From positions 124,001 through 188,000 of the forward strand of contig NZ_JNKF01000011.1 of the NCBI RefSeq assembly GCF_000702825.1: 64,000 nt of DNA. Reading direction: 5' to 3'. The notes under the pieces were generated by a model, which saw nothing but the letters and a program-made list of their open reading frames with translations, did no database searches and was not told where the DNA came from. This DNA comes from Prevotella sp. P6B1 (GTDB lineage Bacteria > Bacteroidota > Bacteroidia > Bacteroidales > Bacteroidaceae). Below, one piece after another: positions 60,993 to 64,000 of this stretch. The position numbers and the translations under genes were made by a program. Within the stretch, counting starts at the first letter, position 1, and the number at the start of each line of letters is the position of its first letter.

Positions 60993-61733
60993 TTACTTTG
61001 CGCCGAGGATTTCGCGGGCGCGGGCTACTTGCTCGGCGGTGGGGGTCGGGGTATCCGCCAGGCTGTAGGCGATGCCCAGGTTGTCCCACTTGAAGGTGCC
61101 CAGGGTGTGGTAGGGCAGCATCTCTACGCGCTGCACATTGGTGAGCGTGTCGATGAAGCGGCGAAGCTGCGTGAGTTGCTCCTCGCCGGTAGTGATGCCG
61201 GGGACGAGGACGTGGCGAATCCAAACGGGCTTTTCTATCTCGGAGAGATAACGGGCGCAGTCGAGGATGGGCTCGTTGCCGTGGCCTGTGAGCCAGCGGT
61301 GCTTCTCGCTATCGATGTGCTTGATGTCGAGCAGCACCAGGTCGGTGGCCTGCATCAGGCGCTCGAACTTGGCGAAGAAGGGCGCCTGGCGGGTGAAGGG
61401 CTGGGCTGAGGTGTCGAGACAGGTGTTGATGCCGCGCCGATGGGCCTCCTCGAACAGTTGGATGAGGAAGTCGATCTGCAGCAGGGCCTCGCCGCCGCTC
61501 ACGGTGATGCCGCCGTCGGGACCCCAGTAGCTGCGGTAGCGCTCGGCCTTATTGAGCAGCTCGTCTACGGTAGCCGTGGTGCCACAGGTGTCGGAACCCA
61601 GGCGCCAGGTGTCGGGGTTGTGGCAGTAGCGACAACGCATCTGACAACCCTGCATGAAAATCAAGAACCGAATCCCTGGCCCATCAACGGAGCCAAAGGA
61701 TTCGGTAGAGTGTATATAGCCTGTACTACTCAT
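60993..61733 (-). CDS. pflA: Pyruvate formate-lyase activating enzyme
   Basis: 246 aa radical-SAM enzyme that installs the glycyl radical on PflB. The 4Fe-4S motif is C30-x3-C34-x2-C37 in GCQMRCRYCHNPDTW, and the SAM-binding GGITVSGGEALLQ follows. Its ATG shares one base with the pflB stop (TAATG), so the two are translationally coupled. Confidence 0.96.
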   Translation of the reverse strand: MSSTGYIHSTESFGSVDGPGIRFLIFMQGCQMRCRYCHNPDTWRLGSDTCGTTATVDELLNKAERYRSYWGPDGGITVSGGEALLQIDFLIQLFEEAHRRGINTCLDTSAQPFTRQAPFFAKFERLMQATDLVLLDIKHIDSEKHRWLTGHGNEPILDCARYLSEIEKPVWIRHVLVPGITTGEEQLTQLRRFIDTLTNVQRVEMLPYHTLGTFKWDNLGIAYSLADTPTPTAEQVARAREILGAK

Positions 61734-63979
61734 TACAGGCTCTCGTGAGATTGACGTGCGATAACATCCTCCTGCTGCTCACGGGTGAGGTCGATGAACT
61801 TCACGGCGTAACCAGATACGCGGATGGTGAAGTTAGCGTACTCGGGCTTCTCGGGATGCTCCATGGCATCGCGCAGCTTCTCGATACCAAACACGTTCAC
61901 GTTCAGGTGGTGAGCACCACGGCTGAAGTAACCGTCCATCACGCGAACCAGGGTGTTGGCACGCTCCTCGTCGTTCTGACCCAGGGCGCTTGGGCTGATG
62001 GTCTGAGTGTTTGAGATACCGTCGAGTGCATACTCGTAAGGCAGCTTGGCCACTGAGTTGAGCGAAGCCAGCAGACCGTTCTTCTCGGCACCGTAGCTTG
62101 GGTTGGCACCAGGAGAGAGTGGAGTACCGGCACGGCGTCCGTCGGGCAGGTTACCTGTGTACTTACCATAAACCACGTTTGAGGTGATGGTGAGGATAGA
62201 GCAGGTTGGGGTAGCGTTACGATAGGTGGCGTGCTTGCGAATCTTCTTGACGAAGGTCTTGAGCAGCCATACGGCGATCTCGTCGGCGCGGTCGTCGTCG
62301 TTACCGTAGCGTGGGAAGTCGCCCTCGGCCACGTAGTCCACGTTGAATCCCTCCTCGTCGCGGATCATCTTTACCTTGGCGTATTTCACAGCCGAGATAG
62401 AGTCGACCACGTGTGAGAATCCGGCGATACCGGTAGCGAATGTGCGGCGCACGTTGGTATCGATGAGGGCCATCTCGGCAGCCTCGTAGAAGTACTTATC
62501 GTGCATGTAGTGGATGAGGTTCAGGGTGTTCACGTAGACACCGGCGAGCCAGTCCATAGCCTGGTCGAAGCGTGGAGCCAGCTCATCCCATGTGAGGTAC
62601 TCGTCCTTGATGGGGCGGAAACCGGGAGCCACCTGCTCGCGGGTCTTGGCGTCGACACCACCGTTGCAGGCATAGAGGAAACACTTGGCCAGGTTGGCGC
62701 GTGCACCGAAGAACTGCATCTCCTTACCGGTCTGAGTGGCGCTCACACAGCAGCAGATGCTGTAGTCGTCGCCCCAAACGGGACGCATCACCTCGTCGTT
62801 CTCGTACTGGATCGAGCTGGTCTTCACCGAGATCATCGCAGCATACTTCTTGAAGTTCTCGGTGAGTCGTGGTGAGTAGAGCACGGTGAGGTTTGGCTCG
62901 GGCGATGGGCCCATGTTCTCCAGGGTGTGCAGGAATCGGTAGTCGTTCTTGGTCACCATGTGGCGTCCGTCCATGCCCATACCGCCCACTTCGAGTGTAG
63001 CCCAAACGGGGTCGCCCGAGAAGAGCTCGTTGTATGATGGGATACGTGCGAACTTCACCATGCGGAACTTCATTACCAGGTGGTCGATGAGCTCCTGTGC
63101 CTCGGCCTCGGTGAGGGTTCCCTCTTCCATATCACGCTGGATGTAGATGTCGAGGAATGTTGACACACGGCCTACCGACATGGCGGCGCCGTTCTGAGTC
63201 TTGATGGCTGCCAGATAGCCGAAGTACAGCCACTGTACAGCCTCGCGGGCGTTGTTGGCAGGCTGTGAGATGTCGAAGCCGTAGATCTGTGCCATCGCCT
63301 TCATCTCCTTCAGGGCCTTGATCTGCATCGAGATCTCCTCACGCTGACGGATGATATCGTCGCTCATCACACCGGCACCGCAGTTGCGCTTGTCGGCTTC
63401 CTTCTCGGCGATGATGAAATCGATACCGTAGAGAGCTACACGACGGTAGTCGCCCACGATACGGCCACGACCATAGGTGTCGGGCAGACCGGTCAGGATG
63501 TGGTTGTGACGTACGTGCTTCATCTCCTCGGTGTAAGCATCGAATACGCCATCGTTGTGAGTCTTGCAATATTTTGTGAAGATCTCGTGCAGCTTCTCTG
63601 ATGGCTTGTAACCGTAGTTAGTGCAAGCCTGCTCAGCCATCTTGATGCCGCCAAAAGGCATGAAGGCGCGCTTCAGGGGTTTATCGGTCTGCAGACCAAC
63701 TACCTTCTCCAGGTCCTTCTTACTCTCGTCGATGTAGCCAGGGCCATAAGCTGTCATGCTCGATACGATCTCTGTCTCCATGTCGAGCACGCCACCCTTG
63801 GCACGCTCCTCCTTCTGAAGCTCCTGCAGACGTCCCCACAACACGTTGGTGGCATCAGTAGGCTCAGCCAAGAAAGACTCGTCGCCTTCGTAAGCTGTGT
63901 AGTTGTTCTGAATAAAGTCTCTGAGATTGACCTCTTCGGTCCACTTGGTTCCTTTAAAACCACGCCATTCTTTACGCAT
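61733..63979 (-). CDS. pflB: Formate C-acetyltransferase (pyruvate formate-lyase)
   Basis: 748 aa, full length. Cleaves pyruvate with CoA to acetyl-CoA and formate without oxygen. The catalytic cysteine pair is C410-C411 (CCVS), here preceded by another Cys where E. coli has Ala. [19 protein letters not shown] follows, and the glycyl-radical site is G723 in RVSGYAVKF. Expressed before pflA. The promoter lies beyond the window, which ends 21 nt upstream of the start. Confidence 0.98.
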   Translation of the reverse strand: MRKEWRGFKGTKWTEEVNLRDFIQNNYTAYEGDESFLAEPTDATNVLWGRLQELQKEERAKGGVLDMETEIVSSMTAYGPGYIDESKKDLEKVVGLQTDKPLKRAFMPFGGIKMAEQACTNYGYKPSEKLHEIFTKYCKTHNDGVFDAYTEEMKHVRHNHILTGLPDTYGRGRIVGDYRRVALYGIDFIIAEKEADKRNCGAGVMSDDIIRQREEISMQIKALKEMKAMAQIYGFDISQPANNAREAVQWLYFGYLAAIKTQNGAAMSVGRVSTFLDIYIQRDMEEGTLTEAEAQELIDHLVMKFRMVKFARIPSYNELFSGDPVWATLEVGGMGMDGRHMVTKNDYRFLHTLENMGPSPEPNLTVLYSPRLTENFKKYAAMISVKTSSIQYENDEVMRPVWGDDYSICCCVSATQTGKEMQFFGARANLAKCFLYACNGGVDAKTREQVAPGFRPIKDEYLTWDELAPRFDQAMDWLAGVYVNTLNLIHYMHDKYFYEAAEMALIDTNVRRTFATGIAGFSHVVDSISAVKYAKVKMIRDEEGFNVDYVAEGDFPRYGNDDDRADEIAVWLLKTFVKKIRKHATYRNATPTCSILTITSNVVYGKYTGNLPDGRRAGTPLSPGANPSYGAEKNGLLASLNSVAKLPYEYALDGISNTQTISPSALGQNDEERANTLVRVMDGYFSRGAHHLNVNVFGIEKLRDAMEHPEKPEYANFTIRVSGYAVKFIDLTREQQEDVIARQSHESL

Positions 63980-64000
63980 AAATCAAATTTGAGTTTTATA

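Overview
The window looks like chromosome from a Bacteroidales bacterium, most likely Prevotella or a close relative. Promoters follow the Bacteroidetes pattern (-33 TTTG, about 20 bp, -7 TAnnTTTG), Shine-Dalgarno sequences are scarce, and the gene families (HU-CCDC81/SPOR, DUF4468, DUF4494, DUF4840, DUF3857, Na+-NQR, KdsB) are typical of that order. The genus is inferred from protein style only; no 16S or tRNA gene was seen.

Bases 1-20,400 are accessory DNA. They open with a 121-nt multi-segment hairpin followed by a small intrinsic terminator (35-179), read here as a candidate non-coding RNA. Directly behind it are four co-directional genes (251-7655): a phospholipase-D/SNF2-helicase fusion, an Eco57I-class methyltransferase, and two small proteins that share a C-terminal domain with each other. 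I take this as a restriction-like anti-phage locus whose small parts and RNA I cannot match to a named system. A PIN-type toxin-antitoxin pair and a broken gene follow. Next is a replicon-like mobile module (about 8.9-14.4 kb): an unknown 392-aa protein, a phased 10-bp iteron array, an SSB-like OB-fold protein, a VirE_N/DUF3987 primase-helicase interrupted in frame by two palindromic repeats, and a P5-like lysozyme-type protein. Bases 14,600-20,400 mix small genes (methylglyoxal synthase, a thioredoxin-like protein, a 52-aa protein, lipoproteins, a KdgF-like cupin) with duplicated segments and gene remnants.

From about 20.4 kb the window is mostly core genome: FHA and HU-SPOR proteins, UDP-glucose dehydrogenase, lipoproteins, NudC, a 5'-nucleotidase-type metallophosphatase, CbpA-like DnaJ, KdsB, a MORN-repeat protein, a YhcH/TabA protein, glycogen branching enzyme, two DUF3857 transglutaminase-like proteins, two tandem acyl-CoA synthetases, a LolC/E-type permease, an aminotransferase, a membrane pseudokinase with a DUF4494 partner, a PLP homeostasis protein, an EFR1 ferredoxin, lipoproteins, a NUDIX hydrolase, TruA, an EamA transporter and TamB.

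The right end is energy metabolism: the complete nqrABCDEF operon for the sodium-pumping NADH:quinone reductase, closed by a strong terminator, and the convergent pflB-pflA pair for anaerobic pyruvate cleavage. Together with branching enzyme and methylglyoxal synthase this fits a saccharolytic anaerobe with a sodium-coupled respiratory module.
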